The notes beneath the pieces were generated by a model. It did not search any database. It was not told where the DNA came from and saw only the letters and a list, made by a program, of their open reading frames with translations. A stretch of DNA of 64,000 bases from Stomatohabitans albus (lineage in GTDB: Bacteria > Actinomycetota > Nitriliruptoria > Euzebyales > Euzebyaceae). The DNA is taken from positions 439,790 to 503,789 of the forward strand of contig NZ_JAYKKE010000001.1 of assembly GCF_036336025.1 (NCBI RefSeq), in the 5' to 3' direction. The stretch's first letter is position 1, and each line of letters starts with the position of its first letter. The position numbers were made by a program, and so were the translations under genes. Below are positions 57,082-64,000 of the stretch, in pieces.

Positions 57082-57621
57082 ATGAACCGAGCCCTTCACG
57101 ACCGCACGTATTTCCCGCCCACTCACGATGAGGATAAGCACAAGGCACAAGCACTCCAACAGACGGTTGACAAACTCGAAGAAGCCACATCAAATATCGG
57201 GAATCAAACCCCTTCACTGATCATCAACGATGGGTCCGGCACATCAATTGACCTTCCCCCCGATGTGTTGCCTGTACTCATCCAAGTGATTGAGGCGATG
57301 AGCCAAGGACTTGCAATCAGCCTTGTCCCCCACAATATGGTGCTCACCACCCAAGAAGCAGCAGACATGCTTGGCATTTCACGTCCTACGTTGGTTCGTA
57401 TGCTCGAAGATGGGAAGATTCCATTTGAGCGCCGAAATCGACACCGCCGACTGTACCTACGTGACGTGGTGGAATATCGAGAGCGACAGCGCCTCGTGAG
57501 CCATGATGCCCTCAGCGATATGGTCTCCGACGCTGAGTCACTTGGTCTGTATGAGATAGATCATGATGAGATCATTGCATCGCTTGATGCAACACGAACA
57601 GCTAACAATAAACGAGCCTAG
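57082..57621 (+). CDS. Excisionase-type HTH antitoxin
   Basis: The 179-residue protein has an excisionase-like helix-turn-helix near residues 90-135: LTTQEAADMLGISRPTLVRMLEDGKIP and RRLYLRDVVEYR. The N-terminal 75 residues are polar with no recognised domain. It precedes a PIN-domain gene by two bases, an arrangement typical of toxin-antitoxin pairs in which the antitoxin also represses the operon. GGGGAG lies about nine bases before the ATG. An excisionase of a mobile element is a less likely reading, as no integrase is near. Confidence 0.75.
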   Translation: MNRALHDRTYFPPTHDEDKHKAQALQQTVDKLEEATSNIGNQTPSLIINDGSGTSIDLPPDVLPVLIQVIEAMSQGLAISLVPHNMVLTTQEAADMLGISRPTLVRMLEDGKIPFERRNRHRRLYLRDVVEYRERQRLVSHDALSDMVSDAESLGLYEIDHDEIIASLDATRTANNKRA

Positions 57622-57623
57622 CT

Positions 57624-58241
57624 ATGGTTTTTTCAGCCTTCCTTGATACCTGCGTACTCTATCCCTCACGCCTGCGTGATGTATTACTGGAGCTTGCGTG
57701 CCAAGGGGCCTATCGAGCTGTCTGGTCAGATGGAGTCGAAGAAGAACTTGCCAGAGTATTAGAGCGAAACTATAGCCACAAAAAAACTATAGGTGATGAT
57801 AATAATACCGATTTAAGAAATGATAGATCCATCTATATTAATCGACTACTTGACCAGATGAACCTAGCCCTCCCCGATGCTAAAGTTTGCATTAAAGATT
57901 CCCCAACTAGTTTCTCTATCGAGTCATTACCTGACCCTAATGATATGCATATTGTCGCCGGGGCATTAGCCGGTAGAGCAGATGTGATCGTCACATTCAA
58001 CCTTAATGATTTCCCTAAAACATGCCTTCCATTTAGCTTGTTCGCACAAGATCCAGATGAATTTCTCATCGACTTATTAGATCTTAATCCTAATCTTGTC
58101 AAAATAGCGCTTAGAAATGTTGCTAACCGAACAGGCAAAAAAGGCCCGAAGCTAGAGGAACAAGATATTTTAATACATCTTGGTAACTTATCAAACGTAA
58201 AGGGATTTGCGACTCAAGCTCATACCATTTTATATGGATAA
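57624..58241 (+). CDS. PIN-domain toxin-like ribonuclease
   Basis: The 205-residue protein begins FLDTCVLYPSRLRDVLLELACQG, with Asp8 as the first acidic residue of the PIN active site; Glu40/Glu41 (SDGVEEELARVL), Asp107 (PDPNDMHIVAGAL) and Asp129 (NLNDFP) complete the pattern. Such proteins cleave RNA and are toxic unless held by an antitoxin. From about position 57770 the gene is visibly richer in A and T than its neighbours, which suggests recent or foreign origin. It follows the antitoxin by two bases. Confidence 0.82.
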   Translation: MVFSAFLDTCVLYPSRLRDVLLELACQGAYRAVWSDGVEEELARVLERNYSHKKTIGDDNNTDLRNDRSIYINRLLDQMNLALPDAKVCIKDSPTSFSIESLPDPNDMHIVAGALAGRADVIVTFNLNDFPKTCLPFSLFAQDPDEFLIDLLDLNPNLVKIALRNVANRTGKKGPKLEEQDILIHLGNLSNVKGFATQAHTILYG

Positions 58242-58645
58242 TTGCCAGCTAGTAGCATATTATATATATCAATCAGCTACCTTGATAACTATCCTTTTCT
58301 GACCATGGTTCATCTGTACTTGGTAGCAAATCATGAACAGAGGTATTTCAGCCCTGAATGATGTGTAGTGCTGTACAACTACCTAGCATGAGGCGATAAG
58401 CACCATCCAACTGACGTTGTGATTCCTGCGTGATCATATGCTATTTCCGATCAAAGAATAGGAGCACCATAGATAAGGAAAGGGGGCCTCTCCCGCCGAG
58501 AGACCCCCTTGGATATGCACAGGACTCTTATCGGAAGTTCTGTTGTGGGGATTAGCGGGCATACCTATTTCAATGCCGGCGCACAGGGCATTAGCCCAGC
58601 GAACATCTCATGCCACATAATCCCATGAGCAGACACAATGGGAAC
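58242..58645. other. Intergenic region with a strong GC hairpin
   Basis: No gene was found in these 400 bases. The only clear structure is a hairpin: AAGGGGG (58480-58486) with CCCCCTT (58504-58510), continued by CTCTC/GAGAG and a five-base loop, with one mismatch. It has no T-run on either side, so it is not a standard terminator. It may be a structured RNA or repetitive element; the function is unknown. Confidence 0.6.
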
Positions 58646-59344
58646 ATGTGTGGGCGTTATTCCTTGGCCGTTGATACTCAACAGCTGAGACTGCATTTTG
58701 ATGTTGATATCGCCACGGCTGACTGGTTGCCTACCTATTCAGTAGCGCCGTCTACACCGGTACCGATTGTGCGTGAACGGACCAATGAGCGAGGGCTCAC
58801 CACAGCGGTATGGGGCTTTCGGCCAAAATGGGCAACGGCAGACGGTCCACGCCCAATTAATGCACGCCTTGAAACCGTTGCAACGAATGGTCTCTTTAAA
58901 GATGCGTTTGTATCTCAGCGCTGTCTCATTCCCATGACCGGCTACATCGAGTGGGTGCCAGCAGTAGATTCATCTGGACAGTCCTTTAAACAGCCGGTGG
59001 CTATAGCCACGCCTAACCAACGCATCCTCGCCGCCGCTGGCTTGTGGGCTGCATATCGTGATACCTCAGACGATCCTTGGCAGGTTACTTGTACGGTTAT
59101 CACCCGCCAGGCGGTTGATGCTAGCGGAGACGTGCATGACCGAATGCCTGTCGTTGTGCCACCATCGTTGTGGGATTGGTGGCTTGACCCAAAACGACCT
59201 GGTCAACCAATAGATTGCAAGGAACTTTCCCATGGGAGTGACACTGTGGCCAAGCAGTTAATGGCCTGGCCGATCAGTCGGCGAATCAATCATGTTCGGA
59301 CCATTGATCCGACTGATCAATCCTTGCTAGACCTGGTCAGGTAG
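58646..59344 (+). CDS. SRAP (YedK/HMCES) abasic-site protein
   Basis: SRAP proteins form a covalent crosslink to abasic sites in single-stranded DNA. I use ATG 58646 because the family requires Cys at position 2 after Met removal, and this start gives MCGRYSL. Other features are PINARLETV, the active-site glutamate in GYIEW and the histidine in VHDRMPVVVP. The protein has 232 residues. An in-frame ATG at 58610 would bury the cysteine. Confidence 0.94.
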   Translation: MCGRYSLAVDTQQLRLHFDVDIATADWLPTYSVAPSTPVPIVRERTNERGLTTAVWGFRPKWATADGPRPINARLETVATNGLFKDAFVSQRCLIPMTGYIEWVPAVDSSGQSFKQPVAIATPNQRILAAAGLWAAYRDTSDDPWQVTCTVITRQAVDASGDVHDRMPVVVPPSLWDWWLDPKRPGQPIDCKELSHGSDTVAKQLMAWPISRRINHVRTIDPTDQSLLDLVR

Positions 59345-59421
59345 CCACCTCATTTAGGCAAAGAGACAAGAAAGTATCGAAAGGCTCAAGAGCAGACGTA
59401 TAAGGCCCGTACAATACGTCT

Positions 59422-59787
59422 ATGGCATTCATCCAGCGAAAGAAGCGTGAAGAAGACGACGAGATTGGGATCCGCCAAAGCGAGTTTGCGGGTCTAGGTA
59501 TGGATCTTGGTTTGGTGGTTTGTCCCCAATGCCGCCGTGAGGTACCTGATTGGCGCGACACCTGTGAAGATTGTGGTAAGCGTCCAGTTCCCAAGGCAGG
59601 GCTACCACCCGCAATGCCTGATATTCCTGAACACCTGGTTGCTCCCGACCCCGAACTCGAAGCGCTACTCAATGGAGAATATGAAGCCGAGGACGAGGAC
59701 GAAGTTGAAGAAGATGACATTGAAGAAGTCATTGGCGATCAGCCACAGTCCAAGAAAGGTAAGCGTTCCTGGCTGCGCTGGACCTAG
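59422..59787 (+). CDS. Zinc-ribbon protein with acidic tail
   Basis: I do not recognise a named family. The 121-residue protein has a CxxC-x(11)-CxxC zinc-ribbon (CPQCRREVPDWRDTCEDCG, about 34-52) and a strongly acidic stretch near residue 85-105 (EYEAEDEDEVEEDD) before a short basic end (KKGKRSWLRW). TACAAT (59410-59415) sits six bases before the ATG, so it is probably a leaderless mRNA. A terminator follows. A regulatory or adaptor role is possible; nothing specific can be said. Confidence 0.8.
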   Translation: MAFIQRKKREEDDEIGIRQSEFAGLGMDLGLVVCPQCRREVPDWRDTCEDCGKRPVPKAGLPPAMPDIPEHLVAPDPELEALLNGEYEAEDEDEVEEDDIEEVIGDQPQSKKGKRSWLRWT

Positions 59788-59829
59788 ACCTCATCGTGGC
59801 AGACGATAACAATCGTCACTCAGATAAGA

Positions 59830-59864
59830 CGGGTGCTCATAGGTTGAGTACCCGCCTTCTTTTT
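59830..59864 (+). terminator. Intrinsic terminator after the zinc-ribbon gene
   Basis: A ten-base stem with one wobble pair (CGGGTGCTCA 59830-59839, TGAGTACCCG 59845-59854) and a five-base loop is followed by TTCTTTTTA. It overlaps the stop of the convergent PH-domain gene. Confidence 0.9.
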
Positions 59865-61638
59865 ATACGCCATCACGGTTCGCCCCTTGACGGGCGTAGG
59901 CAGACACCTGGGCCTCAACGCGCAGGGCGTCAACCCGTTCAAGGTCATGCGCACTCACCTTAGGAGCATGGATACCAGCCACGTCAGCATCAACATCGCC
60001 AAGACCGAGCCGACGCTGAGCAAAGGTTTCTCGCTCCTTGATATTTTGAATCAACGTCAAGGGCACAATCGAAATAGATCGAAACACCAACCCCCGACGA
60101 ATAACAAAACATTCTTCGTTAATCGCCCAACGCTGATTGTGGTACCGCCACAGCCCAATGGGATAGGCAATAGCTAAGGTAAGAACGGCCAGCACAAGCG
60201 CAGAATAGGCCGAACACGCGATCACTGACTCAACTATCCCAGCGAGAATCACAACGGGGAACCCGACTTGAAGGGTGCGGATAAACCCACGGTAAATAGC
60301 ACGCCGAGATGGCCGGTTGAGCTGGGTTGGTATGGTTACACCAAGGAGGTCTTGGGCAAGTTCTCGCCACTGGCCAGCGGGTAACAAGGGATGAACCAAC
60401 CGCAAACTTGAGTCATAATTCTTTTCGATATTGGCAGTGGCGTCCGCAGTTGCGATCGTGACTTCATCAAGTTTAAGCCAAAGTCGAAGCGGGTTTTGTC
60501 CGATGCTGACCGACTGGATACGCCCGAGGGAAGCGCCCTTCTCATATCGAGAGAACAACCCTTGCACGCTGTGAATCCTTCCATCTTGAATCCAAGAGGT
60601 AAATCCCCAGTTATTTAATTGGCTCGCTACTATCCCAAATACGATTGGGAGAAGCGAAACGATCACAACCGGAATCGAAGCGGCTGCAATAAGTCCAGCG
60701 AGGTCCGTTCCAACCCCGAACATAGAAAACCACACCACAATCAACACGGGTACGGCTAAGGCCAACGTAATCATGATTGATGGTGCTGCCGCCATGAGTA
60801 CGAATAAGAGCCACTCCTTGACACCGAGATGGGCAATATCTACCCGCGAGGTATGCCCAACTTGCCCAGCATTGTCAATTGGTATAGAAGGAGCGATCTT
60901 TTCCTCAGCACTCGCACCAACCCCTTCAACCGATTGATGCCTGCGAGTGGTACCAGTTTTTCGATGCCGGAATAGTGCTTCCCGAACAGGATCATTAATC
61001 AACGCTGCATCAGGCTGAATGGCAGTACCCATTTGAGGTGCTATCGCAATACGCAAGCGGTCAGCCAGCGCCACGTCGACAAGTTCAATCACAATATCTT
61101 CGGTATCCCCACTCGATACAACAACTGAGCGGGTGTTTGTAATTCGGGCAAACGGATTCGCTTTCAGTGTCACATTCTGGACACGACTCCTCGCCATTTT
61201 TTGATGTTTCTGAAAGAGAATGCCCTGGCGCATTTCGATTGTTTGTTCATCAAGACGCCAGCGGATAGTCAGCCATCGTCCAACAGGTACTAGCCCAACC
61301 ACGATGGGGACAAACAGATTCAAAAGCGCCTCAATGACTACCGGCGTGAGAAAGGGAAATATTGCCTCTATTTGTTCGATAACGGGACCTGGTAGAAACA
61401 CCATGCTCCCAACCATGGCGAAATTATAAAAGAAGTACGCCACAAGAACCCAGGCAACTTGCCCAAACAACCCGACGAGTGTCCACGGGCTGGTTCGTTG
61501 CCATTCTCCAGGGTCGGGGAGGTTCACGGTTTGTGATGGTGTATCACCAGATACGCCCTCTCGTTCCACTGCACCTTGAACATCAGGTTGTGACGATCCT
61601 AATAACGGTTCTGAACCTTGGTGTTCAGGCGTAGTCAC
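59863..61638 (-). CDS. Large PH-domain (bPH2, YdbT-like) membrane protein
   Basis: The 591-residue protein resembles YdbT-type proteins, which have several bacterial PH2 (DUF304) domains and pairs of membrane segments. Visible are hydrophobic segments near residues 55-75, about 100-125 and beyond, and soluble parts such as TIEMRQGILFQKHQKMARSRVQNVTLKANPFARI, RIHSVQGLFSRYEKGASLGRIQSVSIGQNPLRL and CFVIRRGLVFRSISIVPLTLIQNI. Function is unknown; YdbS/YdbT pairs occur in many bacteria. Its start overlaps the upstream gene by 14 bases, so the two form an operon. Confidence 0.85.
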   Translation of the reverse strand: MTTPEHQGSEPLLGSSQPDVQGAVEREGVSGDTPSQTVNLPDPGEWQRTSPWTLVGLFGQVAWVLVAYFFYNFAMVGSMVFLPGPVIEQIEAIFPFLTPVVIEALLNLFVPIVVGLVPVGRWLTIRWRLDEQTIEMRQGILFQKHQKMARSRVQNVTLKANPFARITNTRSVVVSSGDTEDIVIELVDVALADRLRIAIAPQMGTAIQPDAALINDPVREALFRHRKTGTTRRHQSVEGVGASAEEKIAPSIPIDNAGQVGHTSRVDIAHLGVKEWLLFVLMAAAPSIMITLALAVPVLIVVWFSMFGVGTDLAGLIAAASIPVVIVSLLPIVFGIVASQLNNWGFTSWIQDGRIHSVQGLFSRYEKGASLGRIQSVSIGQNPLRLWLKLDEVTIATADATANIEKNYDSSLRLVHPLLPAGQWRELAQDLLGVTIPTQLNRPSRRAIYRGFIRTLQVGFPVVILAGIVESVIACSAYSALVLAVLTLAIAYPIGLWRYHNQRWAINEECFVIRRGLVFRSISIVPLTLIQNIKERETFAQRRLGLGDVDADVAGIHAPKVSAHDLERVDALRVEAQVSAYARQGANRDGV

Positions 61639-62170
61639 GATCGACTCCTAACTGATTTTGAATGGCGTAGGCATCAGCATTGGCCAGGTTATGGATAGTC
61701 ATATTGGGGCTATGCACCCCAGCCGTCGTAATGGTCACGCTAGACACACCTAGGAAGCGTTGGAAAGGGTTGGCCGTTATTTCAACACCCTGAACGCGCA
61801 GCCCTGGAATCGTATGCGTATAGGTCGTGTAGACACCGCCCTTTTTAATGACCGCATCGGGGGCGAGGCGATACCGAATAGCCCGATGAGTGAAAAATGC
61901 CCAAGCAATTGCGAGCAGCTCAAGAACGATAAAAACACCAAAAATCCATTTGATGACCTGAGGAATAATTGCAGGGTCAACAGGTAGATTCGTGAGGTTA
62001 GTCTGAATATTAACAACGACTATGTTCGCAATAATGAGCAGAACGATTGTCATAATTAGTGACAGGACATGTTGTCCAAGACTGAGAATCAAATTTCCTA
62101 CCCCCAAGCGCTTCCACTCACCCTCAGGAACCTGCCCGTTTTCAGCGTACGTGGGTAATGCGTCAACCAT
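61625..62170 (-). CDS. Small PH-domain (bPH2, YdbS-like) membrane protein
   Basis: The 181-residue protein is the small partner of the YdbT-like protein. It has two hydrophobic segments (about 35-55 and 65-90) followed by a bPH2 domain: RYRLAPDAVIKKGGVYTTYTHTIPGLRVQGVEITANPFQRFLG. GGGAG lies 9 bases before the ATG. It is first in the two-gene operon. The role of the pair is not known. Confidence 0.85.
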   Translation of the reverse strand: MVDALPTYAENGQVPEGEWKRLGVGNLILSLGQHVLSLIMTIVLLIIANIVVVNIQTNLTNLPVDPAIIPQVIKWIFGVFIVLELLAIAWAFFTHRAIRYRLAPDAVIKKGGVYTTYTHTIPGLRVQGVEITANPFQRFLGVSSVTITTAGVHSPNMTIHNLANADAYAIQNQLGVDRDYA

Positions 62171-62273
62171 GGAACTTCTCCCTTAGTGATTGAACTCAGT
62201 CTTCCTAGAATGCTTTACCTTACTAACCTTTCACCCTAGAAGATCTAGGAGCATACCCCTATATACGCTACGG

Positions 62274-62303
62274 CAAAAAGGGGATGGCAGCCGAGTAGCT
62301 GCC
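62274..62303 (-). terminator. Weak terminator after the membrane-protein gene
   Basis: On the minus strand a six-base stem GGCAGC/GCTGCC with a six-base loop is followed by ATCCCC and then five Ts. It lies about 20 bases past the stop at 62324. The gap between stem and T-run lowers confidence. Confidence 0.5.
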
Positions 62304-62323
62304 TGTCGGCAGCACGCTTACAA

Positions 62324-63016
62324 CTAAGACACAGCATTCACAATGAGCCCGGCGAATAAAAGGACAAAGCCGATGACGTTCAGATAGGTCACCGGTTCAC
62401 CTCGAAACCGTGGCAAACGCCCAAGCAGTAGATACAACCCGTAGAGTATGAGACCACCCACAGAGATCACGGGAGAGAGGGTATCCGTCCACGCGGGAAC
62501 CCCATGGGTATAGGCCACCATGACTCGTAATACCAGGGCAATAGCCACGACGGGTGCAGCAACAAGGGTGACACGATAAGCCGCGTCATACAGCAGATCA
62601 GATGCGGGCATTCGAGGGATCAGCCACCACGCAAAGACACCCAATGCCCCTGCCCCGATGCCAGCGATGAGGGCAGTAATGGAGTCCACGAGGACATAGG
62701 CCGCGGGCGCAATAACAATGACGGGAAAAAGCGCAAAGAGCCAAGGTTTTTGGAGGTCGCGTTCAATCGTGGCCGGTCGTTTACCATCACGCCCTTTGAC
62801 AAGCCCTTGAGCGATCAGATCACCTTCTGGAGTCGTAGCCACTGTCCGTTCAGCCATATTTTTGATGAGGTACATCACTGACATCACAAGGGTTATTGCG
62901 ATCATTCCTAAACCGACGCTTTGAATCGTCATGTAGACGTTAACCATTGTTGTCGTGGTCTGGGCAAACATTGGGAGCAGCGTGATCAAATAGCACAGCA
63001 TTACGAAGCCAAACAT
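62324..63016 (-). CDS. Multi-pass membrane protein of unknown function
   Basis: The 230-residue protein has several hydrophobic segments (about 1-20, 25-52, 95-115, 118-135, 145-165, 180-200 and 210-228) and a polar cytoplasmic-type loop near 55-90 (TTPEGDLIAQGLVKGRDGKRPATIERD). I recognise no family. AAGGAAGAGG lies about six bases before the ATG. A nested palindrome lies 36-74 bases upstream of the start. Confidence 0.7.
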   Translation of the reverse strand: MFGFVMLCYLITLLPMFAQTTTTMVNVYMTIQSVGLGMIAITLVMSVMYLIKNMAERTVATTPEGDLIAQGLVKGRDGKRPATIERDLQKPWLFALFPVIVIAPAAYVLVDSITALIAGIGAGALGVFAWWLIPRMPASDLLYDAAYRVTLVAAPVVAIALVLRVMVAYTHGVPAWTDTLSPVISVGGLILYGLYLLLGRLPRFRGEPVTYLNVIGFVLLFAGLIVNAVS

Positions 63017-63631
63017 GCAGCGACCTCTTCCTTAAAGCGAACAAGCACGATCGAACCTAGAGGCAGCGTACAGGCTGTACTACAGGTTCGTACCGAGCTC
63101 TTACGGCATTGTCTATCACCTGTGGACATCTTTTGTATTTCGCTGTCCTTACCTCATGCGATGCTTGGATAACACTCTGTATTTCTGTATCCCGCAGCTT
63201 GAACACATGTGCGAGAGGATGATGAGTCCTGGTCAGCGAAGGCAGAGATGAAAGCAATTCATTTCATCCTTGGATGCCGTTGCAGACCAGCAAAAAAGGC
63301 CAATTCTCAAAATGCGCTGACCAGGTAAAACACGCCTATGTAATCGGTTTCTTTAACTTCAAGGGTGTTCATTCAAGGATGATGTGTTAGCGTATTGAAT
63401 CACAACAAGACGGCTCCTTTTTCCCCACCGATGCCGATTTTTTTACAGGCATCCGCCGTCTCTAACAACCAATTAACAGGTTATCCTCAGCGTTATCCAC
63501 AACTGTGGACAATTTGCGCTGCCTGTTGAAAACCTGTGGATAAGTCTGGGATAGTTGCTACATCGAACCATGCTTATGCACAAGTAGTCCGAGCGGACAG
63601 GGTTCTTGCCAATACGGTGTTGTCTGTCTAC
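63017..63631. other. Non-coding region with DnaA-box cluster (candidate origin)
   Basis: No protein gene was found in these 615 bases. Between 63481 and 63582 lie five DnaA-box-like 9-mers: TTATCCTCA (63481), TTATCCACA (63493), TTGTCCACA on the minus strand (63504-63512), TTATCCACA on the minus strand (63535-63543) and TTATGCACA (63574). Three match TTATNCACA. Upstream, an AT-rich GATTTTTTTACA lies between GATGCC/GGCATC arms within GACGGC/GCCGTC arms (63409-63460), a possible unwinding element. GTCCG/CGGAC (63587-63598) follows. No dnaA or dnaN is adjacent. An origin or DnaA-titration locus is possible. Confidence 0.6.
63052..63090. repeat. Nested inverted repeats upstream of the membrane-protein gene
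   Basis: CGAACCT (63052-63058) pairs with AGGTTCG (63084-63090), and inside it GTACAG-G-CTGTAC (63068-63080) is a perfect 13-base palindrome. The inner site has the size of an operator. Function unknown. Confidence 0.6.
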
Positions 63632-64000
63632 TTAAATGCGCCGAGCCTCAATGAGGCGACCTAAAAACTGTCGGGTTCGTTCATGAGTCGGCTCAGTAAA
63701 TATGACATCGGGTGTCGTCTGTTCTAATACCTTCCCGTCATGTAAGAAGGCCACCTGGTCACTAACGTCTCGAGCAAAACCCATTTCATGGGTAGCGAGC
63801 ATCATCGTCATACCATCCTCAGCAAGCTCACGAATCACGCCAAGGACCTCACCAACTAATTCAGGGTCAAGAGCACTCGTCACTTCATCAAGCAGTAATA
63901 ACTCTGGGTCAGTAATGAGGGCACGACAAATCGCGACACGTTGTGCCTGCCCACCACTAATACGATCAGGCCATTCTGTTGCCTTGTCAGCTAAACCAAC
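63632..64000 (-). CDS. Amino-acid ABC transporter ATP-binding protein (partial)
   Basis: The C-terminal 122 residues of a HisP/GlnQ-type ATPase are present; the start lies beyond the right edge. Visible are the ABC signature ISGGQAQRVAICRAL, Walker B LLLLDEVTSALDP, and the switch histidine in MLATHEMGF. The gene reads leftward and ends in EARRI. The partner permease and binding-protein genes are outside the window. Family assignment rests on the ABC signature and the short C-terminal end typical of polar amino-acid importers; other importers with similar ATPases are possible. Confidence 0.9.
   Translation of the reverse strand, partial: VGLADKATEWPDRISGGQAQRVAICRALITDPELLLLDEVTSALDPELVGEVLGVIRELAEDGMTMMLATHEMGFARDVSDQVAFLHDGKVLEQTTPDVIFTEPTHERTRQFLGRLIEARRI

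Noticed and set aside
57082-57621. Reading the excisionase-like gene as part of a prophage or integrative element
   Set aside because: No integrase, attachment repeats or phage genes are near; the PIN gene two bases downstream fits a toxin-antitoxin pair better.
63017-63480. tRNA or rRNA genes in the larger gaps
   Set aside because: I looked for cloverleaf-like arms and conserved loops in the gaps near 28.9, 58.3 and 63 kb and saw none. A covariance-model search would be decisive.

Overview
The window looks like a piece of an actinobacterial (Actinomycetota) chromosome of moderate GC. Support comes from gene content: a NucS/EndoMS mismatch endonuclease, the coproporphyrin-dependent haem route (HemE, CgoX, CpfC, ChdC), menaquinone genes, a complete 14-subunit complex I, a C-minus (YkgO-type) ribosomal protein L36, and many genes whose -10 element sits 6-8 bases before the start codon (apparent leaderless mRNAs). 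No rRNA or tRNA gene was recognised. The exact lineage cannot be fixed from what I can see.

Layout. 1-10.6 kb: a type I-G (formerly I-U) CRISPR-Cas locus read leftward, csb1-csb2-cas3-csb3-cas4/cas1-cas2, then a leader and an array of 36-base repeats that runs off the left edge. One spacer is present twice. 10.6-14.1 kb: an XRE/ImmA-type regulator, a NERD-helicase and a small nucleosidase, a defence-flavoured neighbourhood. 14.2-24.4 kb: a lipoprotein amidase, the haem genes (cgoX-hemE divergent from hemH-chdC), two small membrane proteins, nucS-nadE, a GHL10-type lipoprotein and argF. 24.5-28.9 kb: an MFS exporter divergent from a TetR regulator with two matching operators, a polyprenyl synthase and a methyltransferase. 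29.0-44.7 kb: nuoN to nuoA on the minus strand, tightly overlapped. 44.8-54.5 kb: engB, a geranylgeranyl-reductase-family oxidoreductase, rpmJ, then menF, menG, menD-menC-menA and a menE-like ligase. 54.6-64 kb: a CWB2 surface protein, yaaA, an excisionase-like/PIN toxin-antitoxin pair, an SRAP protein, a zinc-ribbon protein, a YdbS/YdbT-like PH-domain pair, a membrane protein, a 600-base non-coding region with a cluster of DnaA boxes, and the end of an amino-acid ABC ATPase gene.

How it fits together. The nuo operon, the men genes and the polyprenyl synthase supply a menaquinone-linked respiratory chain, and the haem genes supply its cofactor. The CRISPR locus is complete for interference and adaptation. 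The most unusual signals are the DnaA-box cluster near 63.5 kb without dnaA beside it, the 25-base palindrome ahead of the cas operon, the repeated leaderless promoter pattern, the His-rich ChdC and Cys/Gly-rich MenE tails, and the duplicated spacer. I found no single clearly new system; the best candidates are these regulatory and replication signals and the nucleosidase/NERD-helicase pair.
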